IMG/VR virus record: IMGVR_UViG_3300046691_000092
Location: 1-64,000 of that record
Length of the DNA stretch: 64,000 bases
DNA from: a virus
Direction: 5' to 3' (one strand)
The position numbers and the translations under genes were made by a program. The notes beneath the pieces are model-generated. The model saw only the letters and a program-made list of their open reading frames with translations. It ran no database searches and had not been told where the DNA came from. Shown here one piece after another: positions 22,308-30,571 of this stretch; the first letter of the stretch is position 1, and the number at the start of each line of letters is the position of its first letter.

Positions 22308-22490
22308 ATGAACGATCTTTTCGCCCCGATAGAATGGTTGCCGCTTTACACGGTCCTGAACTGTTGGGGCGAAATCATCACACGCGAAGCCTTGTGGGTC
22401 CGGAGAAATGGCCCATATTCGGCGGTTTTCATCATTCGCGGACGTCCGGAATGGACCGTTCCCGATGGCCTTTGGAGAAAGAACACATGA
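22308..22490 (+). CDS. Hypothetical protein, 60 aa
   Basis: Starts 2 nt after the previous stop; ATGA-coupled downstream. Trp-rich (PIEWLPLYTVLNCWGEIITR). Unknown. Confidence 0.65.
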   Translation: MNDLFAPIEWLPLYTVLNCWGEIITREALWVRRNGPYSAVFIIRGRPEWTVPDGLWRKNT

Positions 22491-23044
22491 GGGATTTTGA
22501 AGCGTTTGCGGCGGATGTTCATTGCCGCAATGCAAAGTGGTGGTTCGACAAGGACGGCGTGCCGGTTGCTCGTGACTACGGAGAACTGCTCATGCTCGCC
22601 GTTTCGGAACTTGCCGAAGCGATGGAAGGCGTGCGCAAGTCAAAGCCCGGCGCACCACTCATGGACGACAAGCTTCCGTCACGTCCAATGGAAGAAGTCG
22701 AGATTGCCGATACGGTCATTCGCCTGACTGATTCGTCGGTCGGCCTGAAGACCGGTCTTTATCCCGCCCTGATCACCATTCGAAGCGGCATGGAACGCCC
22801 GACGAAGGCCGCAAACCTTTTGACGATCGTCAAGACGATCTGCCTTCTTGACGACGCAATCGCGGACGGCGATGATCAGGGCGCGCGACACTACCTTTCA
22901 ACGGCCATTGCGTATTGCTACGATTACGCCGAGCAATACGGGCTGGACCTTGATGGTGCGATTGACGCGAAAATGGCGTACAACGACAACCGCAAGGACC
23001 ACACCCACGAAGCGCGCGCCGCCGTCGGCGGGAAGTCGTTCTAA
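22487..23044 (+). CDS. MazG-like nucleotide pyrophosphohydrolase
   Basis: 185 residues. SELAEAMEGVR (E-x-x-E) and PMEEVEIADTVIRLTD (E-E-x-x-E/D) form the acidic metal-binding set of MazG-like enzymes, and AKMAYNDNRKDH near the C-terminus is the closing K-x-x-x-N-x-x-R pattern. Such enzymes hydrolyse (d)NTPs or alarmones. It sits among nucleotide and replication genes. ATGA start at 22487. Confidence 0.75.
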   Translation: MRDFEAFAADVHCRNAKWWFDKDGVPVARDYGELLMLAVSELAEAMEGVRKSKPGAPLMDDKLPSRPMEEVEIADTVIRLTDSSVGLKTGLYPALITIRSGMERPTKAANLLTIVKTICLLDDAIADGDDQGARHYLSTAIAYCYDYAEQYGLDLDGAIDAKMAYNDNRKDHTHEARAAVGGKSF

Positions 23045-23211
23045 TGGCGATCCGCATCAGATGGGGCGAAACGCCATGGTGGCTTCGAATCGTAGGGCTT
23101 TCGCCCTACCGCCGCCGTGTGGTCATTCCGCACGACACCGACCCGTTGCAATCAACCGTTCGTTGGGAATATTGGAACCCGACGATTCACGGCCAAATTC
23201 TCCGGTTCTGA
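23044..23211 (+). CDS. Hypothetical basic protein, 55 aa
   Basis: TAATG-coupled to the MazG-like gene. Rich in Trp and Arg (MAIRIRWGETPWWLRIVGLS). Unknown. Confidence 0.65.
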   Translation: MAIRIRWGETPWWLRIVGLSPYRRRVVIPHDTDPLQSTVRWEYWNPTIHGQILRF

Positions 23212-23212
23212 C

Positions 23213-23752
23213 ATGGTTATTCGAGTCAACGATATCGTCAAAATCGTCACACCGGAAATCTTCATTCGGTGTGGTTACCCCTTCGATCAGATAGCGGCGA
23301 CAGATCATCTTGTTGACCATTACGCCGAAGATGTTCAGGCGCTGATTACCAAGATCGACCCGAACGCCAAATATCCCCGCCGCTTCGGAAGCGGAAAGGA
23401 TTTCCGCGATCTTTGCGGGCGTATCGCCCGGATCGTCGCAACGCGTGACGGCTTCGGCGGATGGACGCGGTCGCTTCACACGGAGCGGAAAGAAGAATGG
23501 ACCGGGCTTCGGTGTCAGGTCCGCGCCAAGAAGGTACACAAGACCGGAAACTATTTTCCGCCGACGGGCGGGGATGAATGGTATGAGCCGGGCGGCTTGG
23601 ATAACGAAAAGACACACGTCATATTGACCGTCTCGCCGATCTGGTTTTATGACAATAACGGTCGGGTAAATCGAACGATATTCCCGGACGGTGCGCCGCC
23701 GTCACAGTTTCAAATCGAACGAATTCACGTCGAAAAGGAAAACACGCCTTGA
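23213..23752 (+). CDS. Hypothetical protein, 179 aa
   Basis: Starts 1 nt after the previous stop. An N-terminal strand unit (RVNDIVKIVTPEIFIRCGYP) and helix (LVDHYAEDVQALITK) are followed by a beta-rich region with ERKEEWTGLRCQVRAKKVH. No family recognised, but its length and coding quality are good. Confidence 0.65.
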   Translation: MVIRVNDIVKIVTPEIFIRCGYPFDQIAATDHLVDHYAEDVQALITKIDPNAKYPRRFGSGKDFRDLCGRIARIVATRDGFGGWTRSLHTERKEEWTGLRCQVRAKKVHKTGNYFPPTGGDEWYEPGGLDNEKTHVILTVSPIWFYDNNGRVNRTIFPDGAPPSQFQIERIHVEKENTP

Positions 23753-23970
23753 ACGTCCAGAACATGACCGCGAAAATTCTTCGCGAAATCAGCCGTCGCC
23801 AGTTTACGCACCAAGAAACGGCAGATATTTTCATCCTCGCAACGGCAATGCTGTTTTTCCAGATCGCCCACGGTCGACAAGAGGTTCAGTTTATCGGTGT
23901 CGACAAGTTCGCCGACGAAGTGAAAAACCTTCTTCGCACCTTCAACCTTGAAGCCGGTATTCCGAATTGA
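23749..23970 (+). CDS. Hypothetical protein, 73 aa
   Basis: TTG start in TTGA overlap with the previous stop, with AAGGA upstream. Helical, with a hydrophobic middle (TADIFILATAMLFFQIAHG). Unknown. Confidence 0.6.
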   Translation: MNVQNMTAKILREISRRQFTHQETADIFILATAMLFFQIAHGRQEVQFIGVDKFADEVKNLLRTFNLEAGIPN

Positions 23971-24003
23971 CCGGCCTTCCCGGTGTCAAGCCCGCATTCG
24001 TTG

Positions 24004-24026
24004 CCCCGGAATGGTTTATTCCGGGG
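24004..24026 (+). other. Strong intercistronic hairpin
   Basis: Nine perfect pairs (CCCCGGAAT and ATTCCGGGG) around GGTTT, in the gap before the gene at 24054. No T run; possibly an mRNA stabiliser or weak terminator ahead of the polymerase gene. Confidence 0.55.
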
Positions 24027-24053
24027 TATCACCGGACACAACGGAGAACACCG

Positions 24054-24248
24054 TTGACCCCGGAACACGTCTTCGTCGGCGAAGATTACCAGACGGTTTA
24101 CACCGCCGAAGAAGTGCTTTCAGCCGTCGAACAGCGGTCGTTCTGCACAATCGGCCCGCTGCCGGTGATCCTGTTCCGCAAGGGCGTCATCAACGCCGAA
24201 GAATTTCTTGAATCGATCCACGCAAGGGATTTCAATATTGTCGGATGA
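24054..24248 (+). CDS. Hypothetical protein, 64 aa
   Basis: TTG 24054 has CGGAGA 8 nt upstream. The alternative TTG at 23967 would run through the hairpin at 24004 and lacks a ribosome site. Predicted beta-alpha mix (LPVILFRKGVINAEEFLESI). It overlaps the polymerase start by 11 nt. Confidence 0.55.
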   Translation: MTPEHVFVGEDYQTVYTAEEVLSAVEQRSFCTIGPLPVILFRKGVINAEEFLESIHARDFNIVG

Positions 24249-26316
24249 ACGCACCGAAGCGTACCCGCAAGACGTCGGGTTTGACCTTGAAGTTTACCAA
24301 GACGTTTTCACCGCAATTTTCGTCCACATCCTGACCGGGCACCGATGGGTTTTCGAGATATCGGACCGGGTCAACCACTCGAAAGAGTTGTTCGAACAAC
24401 TCTATCATGCCAAGCGCTGCAACATGCGCTTCGTGGGTTTCAATAACGTCGGGTTTGACTATCCGGTATTGCATGAATTCCTGAATATTTACGCCGCCCA
24501 AGGTGTGGTTTACCCGATTCAGCTTTACGCGAAATCGTCGTCCATTATTCATAGTGGGGACCGGTTCGGGTCGATGATTTGGCCGCGCGATCGGTTGATT
24601 CCGCAACTCGATTTGTATCTGATCCACCATTTTGACAATCCGGCGAAAACCACGAGCCTGAAGGCGCTGGAAATCAACATGCGGTCGCATACGGTCGAAG
24701 ACTTGCCGTTTGATCCGAACTTCCCGATCGGTGTCGAGAACATCCCGAAGCTGATCCAATACAACGCCCACGACGTCGCCGAGACGATCAAGTTCTACAT
24801 GCATAGTCTTTCGGCGATCGAAACGCGTATGTCGCTCGTGGAAAAGATCGGCCCGGACGTCATCAACTACAATGACACGAAGATCGGCAAGGAATTCTTC
24901 ATCGGCGAGCTTGAAAAAGCCCAACCGGGAATTTGCTTCGATCGGTCGACGCGTAAGAAGGTGCCGCGACAGACGCCGCGCCCGAACGGAATCGCGCTCC
25001 GGGATGTGATCTTCCCATACGTCCAGTTTCAACACCCTGAACTGCAACGCGTGCTGGAATACCTGAAGACGGTGACGATCACAAACACCAAGTCGGCGGA
25101 AGAACTGAAAGACCTTCACGCGATCATAAACGGGTTCCGGTTCGACTTCGGCACGGGCGGAATTCACGGATCGATTGAAAAGCGAATTGTGCGGTCGGAT
25201 GATGATTATATCATCGTTGACGCCGACGTCGCTTCGTTCTATCCGAACCTTGCGATCAAGAACCGGGTTTTCCCGGCGCACCTGTCGGAACTGTTTTGCA
25301 CGGTCTATTCGGACCTATATGACACGCGTCAGAAGTACCCGAAGAAGTCCGCCACGAACCTTCTATACAAGCTCGCGCTGAACGGCGTCTACGGTGACAG
25401 CAACAACGTTTATGGCCCGTTCCTTGACCCGCAATATACCATGACGATCACCGTCAACGGTCAGCTACTACTTTGCATGTGTGCGGAGTGGGTCATTGCC
25501 GAATGTGACGCCGAAATGATCCAAGCGAACACCGACGGTTTCACGGTTCGCATCCCCCGGAGCAAGCGCGCCCGGTACGATGAAATTTGCAAGTGGTGGC
25601 AAGACCTGACGAAGCTGACGCTTGAATTCGTGGACTATGAAGCGATGTTCATCCGCGACGTGAATTCGTATATTGCGAAGTCGACGTCCGGCAAGCTGAA
25701 GCGGGTAGGCGCATATCAGCATGTAACGCCCGTGGACGGCGAATCGTTCAAGAAGGCACCGGAACGCGGGTGGCACCAAGACCACGGGGCACTTGTCATT
25801 CAGAAGGCGGCGGAAGCGGCAATGTTGGCCGGGGCGGATATCGGGCAATTCATCCGATCGCACAAAGACGCCTTTGATTTCATGATGCGAATCAAAGTAC
25901 CGCGATCGTCCAAATTGTGCGCCGTTTACGCCGCGCCAAAGTGGGCTTATCCGGTTCACCACGAATGGGCCGGGCCATCGGGGCACGTGATCGGCTGGCA
26001 ACAGAACGAAGCGCCGGTTCCCTTCATTGGTCCGCCGAACGGCGCGATCGTGCAAAACATCTGCCGGTATTATGTAGCGAATACAAACGTTTCGCTTATG
26101 AAGATCATGCCGCCAATGCCGAAGAAACCGGACGCTGAACGCCACTTCAGCGTTGAATCCGGGTGGAATGTTCATCTGTGCAACACCCTTGACGAATGGG
26201 ACTGGTCGACGGTGAACTATGATTACTATATCGAAGAAGCAAAAAAGCTTGTGTTGACAGACGACGTCAAACCGGCATATCAGGGACTATTCGCGCCGGT
26301 CAAATTGGCCGCGTAA
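24238..26316 (+). CDS. Family B DNA polymerase with 3'-5' exonuclease
   Basis: 692 residues from TTG 24238 (AAGGGA upstream); an in-frame ATG at 24208 lies inside the previous gene. Exo I FDLEVY (15-20), Exo II VGFNNVGFDYPVL (about 66-78) and Exo III YNAHDVAET (about 176) give a proofreading domain. Pol motif A is DADVASFYPNL (about 327), motif B KLALNGVYGDSNN (about 378), and motif C QANTDGFTV (about 431), where NTD replaces the common DTD as in several phage enzymes. It is shorter than most family B polymerases. Replicative polymerase of this phage. Confidence 0.9.
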   Translation: MSDERTEAYPQDVGFDLEVYQDVFTAIFVHILTGHRWVFEISDRVNHSKELFEQLYHAKRCNMRFVGFNNVGFDYPVLHEFLNIYAAQGVVYPIQLYAKSSSIIHSGDRFGSMIWPRDRLIPQLDLYLIHHFDNPAKTTSLKALEINMRSHTVEDLPFDPNFPIGVENIPKLIQYNAHDVAETIKFYMHSLSAIETRMSLVEKIGPDVINYNDTKIGKEFFIGELEKAQPGICFDRSTRKKVPRQTPRPNGIALRDVIFPYVQFQHPELQRVLEYLKTVTITNTKSAEELKDLHAIINGFRFDFGTGGIHGSIEKRIVRSDDDYIIVDADVASFYPNLAIKNRVFPAHLSELFCTVYSDLYDTRQKYPKKSATNLLYKLALNGVYGDSNNVYGPFLDPQYTMTITVNGQLLLCMCAEWVIAECDAEMIQANTDGFTVRIPRSKRARYDEICKWWQDLTKLTLEFVDYEAMFIRDVNSYIAKSTSGKLKRVGAYQHVTPVDGESFKKAPERGWHQDHGALVIQKAAEAAMLAGADIGQFIRSHKDAFDFMMRIKVPRSSKLCAVYAAPKWAYPVHHEWAGPSGHVIGWQQNEAPVPFIGPPNGAIVQNICRYYVANTNVSLMKIMPPMPKKPDAERHFSVESGWNVHLCNTLDEWDWSTVNYDYYIEEAKKLVLTDDVKPAYQGLFAPVKLAA

Positions 26317-26339
26317 GACGAAACGGAGAAATGCACCAC

Positions 26340-26702
26340 ATGAGCAAACTTAAAATCTACCTTGCGGGACAAATGAGCGGAATTCCGAAATTCAACTTCC
26401 CGGCGTTCCATGCCGCTGCCGCGACGCTTCGCGCGCAAGGTCATTACGTGTTCAATCCGGCTGAAGCCGATATTGAGCGTTCCGGCGTCGACCCGTCCGT
26501 TCTGAACCCGGAAGGTGACCCGAACGGTAGCACCGCCGCAATCCCCGGCCTGTCGCGTCGTGAATGCCTTGCTGCTGATCTGGCGTGGATCGCCGCCGAA
26601 GGTGAAGCGATCGCGCTTCTTCCCAATTGGGAGAATTCCAGCGGAGCGCGGGCGGAAAAGGCGCTTGCCGACGCCCTGAACCTTCGGGTGATTTACCTGT
26701 GA
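26340..26702 (+). CDS. DUF4406 protein, deoxyribosyltransferase-like
   Basis: 120 residues from ATG 26340 (CGGAGAA 9 nt upstream). KIYLAGQMSGIPKFNFPAFH is the DUF4406 start, followed by FNPAEADIER, RRECLAADLAWIAAEGEAI, then LLPNWENSSGARAEKALA, where the Glu is in the position of the catalytic residue in nucleoside 2-deoxyribosyltransferase-like enzymes. Possible role in nucleotide salvage. Encoded right after the polymerase. Confidence 0.75.
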   Translation: MSKLKIYLAGQMSGIPKFNFPAFHAAAATLRAQGHYVFNPAEADIERSGVDPSVLNPEGDPNGSTAAIPGLSRRECLAADLAWIAAEGEAIALLPNWENSSGARAEKALADALNLRVIYL

Positions 26703-26917
26703 GGGAAGCACCGGCACCGGAATACCGGTTCGACCCCGGTAAGATCAAAATCAAACTTATGTCGATTTTCGTCGCCAAGGGAATCGACGTCATGTCGGCG
26801 CTCGAATGTGCGCATGATTGCGTGACTGCCGGGAAGACAACCGCGTTTTGGCGCGACCGTATGGCGGTACTTGACGCCGACGCGCTGGATAAAGACCTTG
26901 AAAGGATGAAAGCATGA
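26699..26917 (+). CDS. Hypothetical protein, 72 aa
   Basis: GTG start in GTGA overlap with the previous stop. Helical ([20 protein letters not shown]) with no known domain. ATGA-coupled to the GapR-like gene. Confidence 0.6.
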   Translation: MREAPAPEYRFDPGKIKIKLMSIFVAKGIDVMSALECAHDCVTAGKTTAFWRDRMAVLDADALDKDLERMKA

Positions 26918-27210
26918 GCAAGGCAGGGGATAACGACACGGACGCGCACGGTGTCGCACGTGATCAGCTTCGGGCGTTCGTTGAACGTATCGAGCGACTC
27001 GAAGAAGAGAAAAAGACGATCGCCGAAGACATTAAGGATGTTTACGGCGAACTGAAGGGAATGGGCTTCGACGCCAAAATGGTCAAAAAAGTGATCGCAC
27101 TTCGCAAGAAGGACGAACAAGAGCGCATGGAAGAAGATGCGATTCTTGAAACGTATATGGTGGCGCTTGGGATGCTCGCCGAAGGCAAGCTTCCGGGAAC
27201 AACCGAATGA
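26914..27210 (+). CDS. gapR: GapR-like nucleoid protein (DUF2312)
   Basis: 98 residues. [40 protein letters not shown], then [20 protein letters not shown] follow the whole DUF2312/GapR family closely. GapR of Caulobacter crescentus wraps overtwisted DNA ahead of replication forks and stimulates topoisomerases. A phage copy beside the polymerase suggests help with torsional stress or takeover of host chromosome structure. Known GapR proteins are alphaproteobacterial, which points to the host. Confidence 0.9.
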   Translation: MSKAGDNDTDAHGVARDQLRAFVERIERLEEEKKTIAEDIKDVYGELKGMGFDAKMVKKVIALRKKDEQERMEEDAILETYMVALGMLAEGKLPGTTE

Positions 27211-27515
27211 TGGGAACCCGCGTCTATACGCTCCTGACGCCCGGTCAGAAAAAGGAACTTGTCGCACTCGCCGCCAAGCAAGACCGGTCCGTTTCCTACC
27301 TGATCGCCCGCGCGGTCAAAGATCACATCGGCGCGCGGGGTTGTGGTCATACGGCGGCGCAAGCAACTGAAAAGGCATTTGCGCGTACCGATCGCGACAC
27401 CGCCGACTCCGTCAAGGACATGGCGGCTAAAACCGGTTGGTGTGAATGGCAAGTCGTGAACGCCGCAATCGAAACCTATTTGGAGACACATTCGGATGCG
27501 CTTTGTAACGCTTAA
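27207..27515 (+). CDS. Tandem ribbon-helix-helix-like protein, 102 aa
   Basis: [20 protein letters not shown], then [13 protein letters not shown], has the beta strand and two helices of an RHH domain. A second diverged unit ([20 protein letters not shown], then [11 protein letters not shown]) follows, so the protein may fold as an internal dimer. Possible transcription regulator. ATGA overlap with GapR; 20-nt overlap with the kinase. Confidence 0.6.
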   Translation: MMGTRVYTLLTPGQKKELVALAAKQDRSVSYLIARAVKDHIGARGCGHTAAQATEKAFARTDRDTADSVKDMAAKTGWCEWQVVNAAIETYLETHSDALCNA

Positions 27516-28056
27516 CGGACCGCTTCAGTGCGGTAAGTCGTGGGTCGTGAAGAACCTTCGCGCCCGGTTCCCGGAAACCCGCTTCGAAGCCGTGTCGTTT
27601 CAGGATACGCTCGCCGCGTCCGTGCCGATCCTGCTAGGTGTCGCCGGTGTCGACTATGAGACGTTCAAGAAAACCGACTATTATGGTCGGACCGGGCGCC
27701 AGCATATTATCGACGTGGCGACGAAGAAGCGCGAATTTGACCCGCTATTCTTTTCACGCGTTCTCGCCGATCGGATGCGCACGATGAACCACACGACACA
27801 TACGGGGCGGCGGCGCGTGTTCATCGCCGACTCGAACGGTTTCGCCGACGAACTCGGTTTCATGCGTGGTCAGACGGATATCGATCTGCTACCCTGTTCG
27901 ATCGAACCGCCCGACACCGTGGCACGTGGCGAGAAATACCCTGATCCCGATTCGCGCTTCAATCTCGCGCACATGTGCGCCGTCGTCACGCCCGATTCAT
28001 CGGTGATGCTAGAAAGACTTTCCGAAAGGCTGATTGCACGCGGTTGGGCGGCTTGA
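27496..28056 (+). CDS. Deoxynucleoside monophosphate kinase-like
   Basis: 186 residues with P-loop GPLQCGKS (8-15) and the order of phage dNMP kinases: a substrate segment with VSFQDTLAASVPILLGVAGV, an Arg-rich lid region (FFSRVLADRMRTM), then RRRVFIADSNGFADELGF. It would phosphorylate dNMPs for the polymerase. Last gene of the plus replication operon. Confidence 0.7.
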   Translation: MRFVTLNGPLQCGKSWVVKNLRARFPETRFEAVSFQDTLAASVPILLGVAGVDYETFKKTDYYGRTGRQHIIDVATKKREFDPLFFSRVLADRMRTMNHTTHTGRRRVFIADSNGFADELGFMRGQTDIDLLPCSIEPPDTVARGEKYPDPDSRFNLAHMCAVVTPDSSVMLERLSERLIARGWAA

Positions 28057-28080
28057 CGGCCCGGCGAATCGTGCTATCGT
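28053..28080 (+). promoter_or_regulatory. Candidate promoter of the 28.1-kb RNA
   Basis: TTGACG, 16 bp, TATCGT, overlapping the stop of the kinase gene. Predicted start near 28087. Confidence 0.5.
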
Positions 28081-28085
28081 AGCTG

Positions 28086-28345
28086 CATTCGGAAGTTATA
28101 TCTTCCTGCCGAAACAGTATAACGGGGTAAGGTCATGTAGATCGCAACGCGGGGCGCGTAGGGACCGGAGACGGACCAATAAACCCTTGATAACGTACAG
28201 TGTTTAGATGGAATGTGAAGCGCGAAAGCCAGCGCGGTAAGAAGGCGTCCGGCCCGACTTTAGGGTGACAAGATCGGCCTTGAAAAGACGGAATTTTAAG
28301 ATAGTCCTTGCCAAGCCCCGGAACTTCCGGGGCTTTTCTTTTTGC
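28086..28345 (+). ncRNA. Candidate structured non-coding RNA
   Basis: The 352-bp gap between 28056 and 28409 has no credible reading frame on either strand but begins with a promoter-like signal and ends in a strong terminator. The presumed transcript of about 255 nt opens with a GGAAG/CTTCC hairpin (28091-28106) inside a TTCGG...CCGAA pair, and contains a GC-rich block near 28148-28160 and GCGC...GCGC near 28220-28236. It does not look like tRNA, tmRNA or any RNA family I recognise. Confidence 0.5.
28312..28342 (+). terminator. Rho-independent terminator (plus strand)
   Basis: AAGCCCCGGAA and TTCCGGGGCTT form an 11-bp stem with a very tight loop, followed by TTCTTTTT. It ends the candidate RNA or the kinase operon, directly before the next early promoter. 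Confidence 0.9.
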
Positions 28346-28347
28346 GA

Positions 28348-28376
28348 TTGACGTCTGATCCGAAACGACTTATAAA
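28348..28376 (+). promoter_or_regulatory. Early promoter (conserved family)
   Basis: TTGACG, 17 bp with CGAAACGACT, TATAAA. Confidence 0.85.
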
Positions 28377-28408
28377 CGACGTCAACAACGCAACACGGAG
28401 CGACTCAC

Positions 28409-29263
28409 ATGGCTTTCATCCCGAAACTTTTCGTCAGTATCGGCAAAGATCAGCATTTCTTTACACTTCGTGAAACCTACGAACACACCACATATTTGCC
28501 CGGCGCAAACGGCAACGCCGTGGTCAATGGCGTCTATCAGGGCACGGCGATCAAGGAAACGCGTTCGTTTCACCACTTCAACCTGTCGCAAGACGCGGAC
28601 GAAGCTTGGCCGAAGGCGCAAGAAGCGTCAGCGCGCTTCGGGTTGCCGCTCATGGGCTCGCGTGACGAAATCGTTGAAGAAATGCGCGACATCGCACGCG
28701 CCACGGCTGAACAGCTTGCGCAGCGCGAAGCGGAGCGGCTTGAATGGGAAGCTGAACGAAAAGCCATGCGCGAAGCGGAATTTGCCCGCAAGGTCGCAAT
28801 GATCAATGACGGCCTGTTCGCGTTCGGCCCGTTTGTCGGAAAGCCCTTCACGGAAGGCGAACCGGGCTATCTGGAATGGTTCGTGGATAAGCGCGATGAC
28901 TTCGAAGTCGATTCGTTGCCGCGACTGACCGCCGATGCGATCTTGAAGTTCGCTGCCGATCGACTGCCGCCCAAGGCTGACCCGAACAAGACGGTCGGCG
29001 AAGTGGGCAAGCGGATTGACCTTGACGTGACGGTTGTCCGGTCGTTCAGCTTCACCCGCGACGCGTTCAGCGGGTACGGTACGGAGACGGTGACAATTAC
29101 GACTATGGTCACGTCCGACCGGACTTGTGTGGTCGTCAAGTCGACGGCGTTTTGCGCGGACGTCGGTGCATCGTTCAAGCTCCGGGGCACCGTCAAGGCG
29201 CATGAAGAATACAAGGGTCAAATGCAAACCATCCTGCAACGTGTAAAGATGCTTGACGCATGA
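28409..29263 (+). CDS. Hypothetical protein, 284 aa
   Basis: Largest of the late-early genes. A folded N-terminus (FIPKLFVSIGKDQHFFTLRE), a long charged coiled coil at about 85-135 (TAEQLAQREAERLEWEAERK) and a beta-rich C-terminus (RIDLDVTVVRSFSF, then FKLRGTVKAHEEY) that could be an OB-fold. Own promoter and CGGAG site. The next promoter lies across its stop. Function unknown. Confidence 0.7.
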   Translation: MAFIPKLFVSIGKDQHFFTLRETYEHTTYLPGANGNAVVNGVYQGTAIKETRSFHHFNLSQDADEAWPKAQEASARFGLPLMGSRDEIVEEMRDIARATAEQLAQREAERLEWEAERKAMREAEFARKVAMINDGLFAFGPFVGKPFTEGEPGYLEWFVDKRDDFEVDSLPRLTADAILKFAADRLPPKADPNKTVGEVGKRIDLDVTVVRSFSFTRDAFSGYGTETVTITTMVTSDRTCVVVKSTAFCADVGASFKLRGTVKAHEEYKGQMQTILQRVKMLDA

Positions 29264-29281
29264 TACGAAACGACTTATAAA
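29253..29281 (+). promoter_or_regulatory. Early promoter (conserved family)
   Basis: TTGACG, 17 bp with CGAAACGACT, TATAAA. Only the left half of the dyad operator (CGTTGGTATTGAAAC) follows. Confidence 0.85.
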
Positions 29282-29309
29282 CGTTGGTATTGAAACGGAG
29301 AAAACGAAA

Positions 29310-29639
29310 ATGACTATCGCTCTTGTGAACGAAATCGCCGCTGACGTAATTGCTAACCTGAAGCGTAACCCTAATGGCTTCACGGCTGAAACGCTCGTTA
29401 AGAATTGGGAAGATCGTATTGCTTGGCTTGGTTTGAAAGTCGGCGGTCAGGCATGGGTTCGTGAACTGGTCAAGGTCGCCCGCGCCGGTTGGATCGCCAC
29501 AACGCAAAAGACGACGGTTTTCATTCCGCCGAGCGAAGAAACGCTTTCATGGGGTGGTTTCCTTGGCGGCGAATATGTTTCTACCGAAGAAATGCGCCTG
29601 ACCGCCGACGAAGCCTTTGAAAAGAGGTTTGCGGCGTGA
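29310..29639 (+). CDS. Hypothetical protein, 109 aa
   Basis: CGGAG lies upstream of ATG 29310. Helical first half (NEIAADVIANLKRNPNGFTA) with a winged-helix feel (VKVARAGWIATTQKTTVFIP). Unknown. Confidence 0.6.
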   Translation: MTIALVNEIAADVIANLKRNPNGFTAETLVKNWEDRIAWLGLKVGGQAWVRELVKVARAGWIATTQKTTVFIPPSEETLSWGGFLGGEYVSTEEMRLTADEAFEKRFAA

Positions 29640-29917
29640 AAGAGGACACGTTTAAAGCTGGTGACGCGGTGCGAGTAAGTGCCGCGTTTCTTCGTTCGAT
29701 ATGCCCGTCAGCGGCGAAGGGTTGGCCGACGACTCGCGATCCGGGGAAAGGTCAGGTTCTCGCGGTCACCCCTTGCGGTCATACCGATTTAGTGCACGTA
29801 TGGTTTTTCGACTTATCGATACCGAAAACGTACAATTCCGCGAACTTGGTGCACGATCGCGATGTTTATCGCGAATCGATGTGTGCCGAACATCGAAACG
29901 AATTCAAGGTTATCTGA
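29636..29917 (+). CDS. Hypothetical SH3-like protein, 93 aa
   Basis: GTG start in GTGA overlap. The FKAGDAVRVSAAFLR opening and GQVLAVTPCGHTDLVHVWFF suggest a KOW/SH3-type barrel. Unknown role. Confidence 0.6.
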   Translation: MKEDTFKAGDAVRVSAAFLRSICPSAAKGWPTTRDPGKGQVLAVTPCGHTDLVHVWFFDLSIPKTYNSANLVHDRDVYRESMCAEHRNEFKVI

Positions 29918-29918
29918 C

Positions 29919-30347
29919 ATGAAACAACTAATTCTGAACTTCCTATATCCGGACTTCGATTGCGCAGACTGCAACGGCATGTGCCGCATGTACGGCGCTT
30001 GCGAATGTGCCTATCATCATGCAGTTGCGCCGGGGGTCGGCCCGTCGAAGCTGATCCGGTTTCTTCGTCGCGCCTATGCGTTTCTGACGTCACCGGCATG
30101 GATGAACGAACCGACGGTCGTCGCCGAGTGGACGCGCACGATGCAGGGTCATCCGTACTATCGGGCGTGGGAACTGCCGGACTTTTCCAACGACACTGCC
30201 GACACGCTGAAGCTTCGTGACTATTGCTTACGTGACGTCATGAACGCCAGTTACGGGCGGTTCAGTGATCGGCGCGACCCCATGCCGGTTTACCGCGAGC
30301 TTGCGGCAGTCCGCGACGAAATGCGGGTGCGGAAGGCGCTGGCATGA
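29919..30347 (+). CDS. Cys-rich N-terminus protein, 142 aa
   Basis: Starts 1 nt after the previous stop. FDCADCNGMCRMYGACECAY concentrates six Cys residues, probably a metal site; the rest is helical with many aromatic residues. Unknown. Confidence 0.65.
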   Translation: MKQLILNFLYPDFDCADCNGMCRMYGACECAYHHAVAPGVGPSKLIRFLRRAYAFLTSPAWMNEPTVVAEWTRTMQGHPYYRAWELPDFSNDTADTLKLRDYCLRDVMNASYGRFSDRRDPMPVYRELAAVRDEMRVRKALA

Positions 30348-30571
30348 TCGTGTATCACGGGTTCGACGCGTATCGGCTGACCGGCTGGAAACTGTTCATA
30401 GGGCTTTTCAAACGCCCTGACGTCGCTTTCGGCGGGCTCTTGCACCGCTTCAACATCGCGTTCCACATCAGCCGTCAGTTCGGTTTCATGGTTGCGATCC
30501 ACACTTACCCGGCTTGGGCGGACGTTCCGAGTGTCAAGGCCGAATATGAAAGGACTATGAGGCATGTCTGA
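30344..30571 (+). CDS. Hypothetical protein, 75 aa
   Basis: ATGA start. Hydrophobic aromatic sequence (RLTGWKLFIGLFKRPDVAFG). Overlaps the next gene by 8 nt. Confidence 0.6.
   Translation: MIVYHGFDAYRLTGWKLFIGLFKRPDVAFGGLLHRFNIAFHISRQFGFMVAIHTYPAWADVPSVKAEYERTMRHV

Noticed and set aside
22058-22486. Long plus-strand frame extending the MazG-like gene upstream
   Set aside because: It overlaps the DUF2815 gene in another frame and is a by-product of the GC-rich Gly/Pro coding; the ATGA start at 22487 is clear.
24004-24026. Hairpin as a rho-independent terminator
   Set aside because: No T run follows and the polymerase gene downstream has no promoter that I can see.
23967-24053. TTG 23967 as start of the gene before the polymerase
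   Set aside because: It would encode through a 9-bp hairpin and lacks a ribosome site, whereas TTG 24054 has CGGAGA.
24232-25281. 349-codon minus-strand frame opposite the polymerase
   Set aside because: It lies wholly antisense to polymerase motifs, is Arg/Val-rich in the way expected of a shadow frame, and has no signals.
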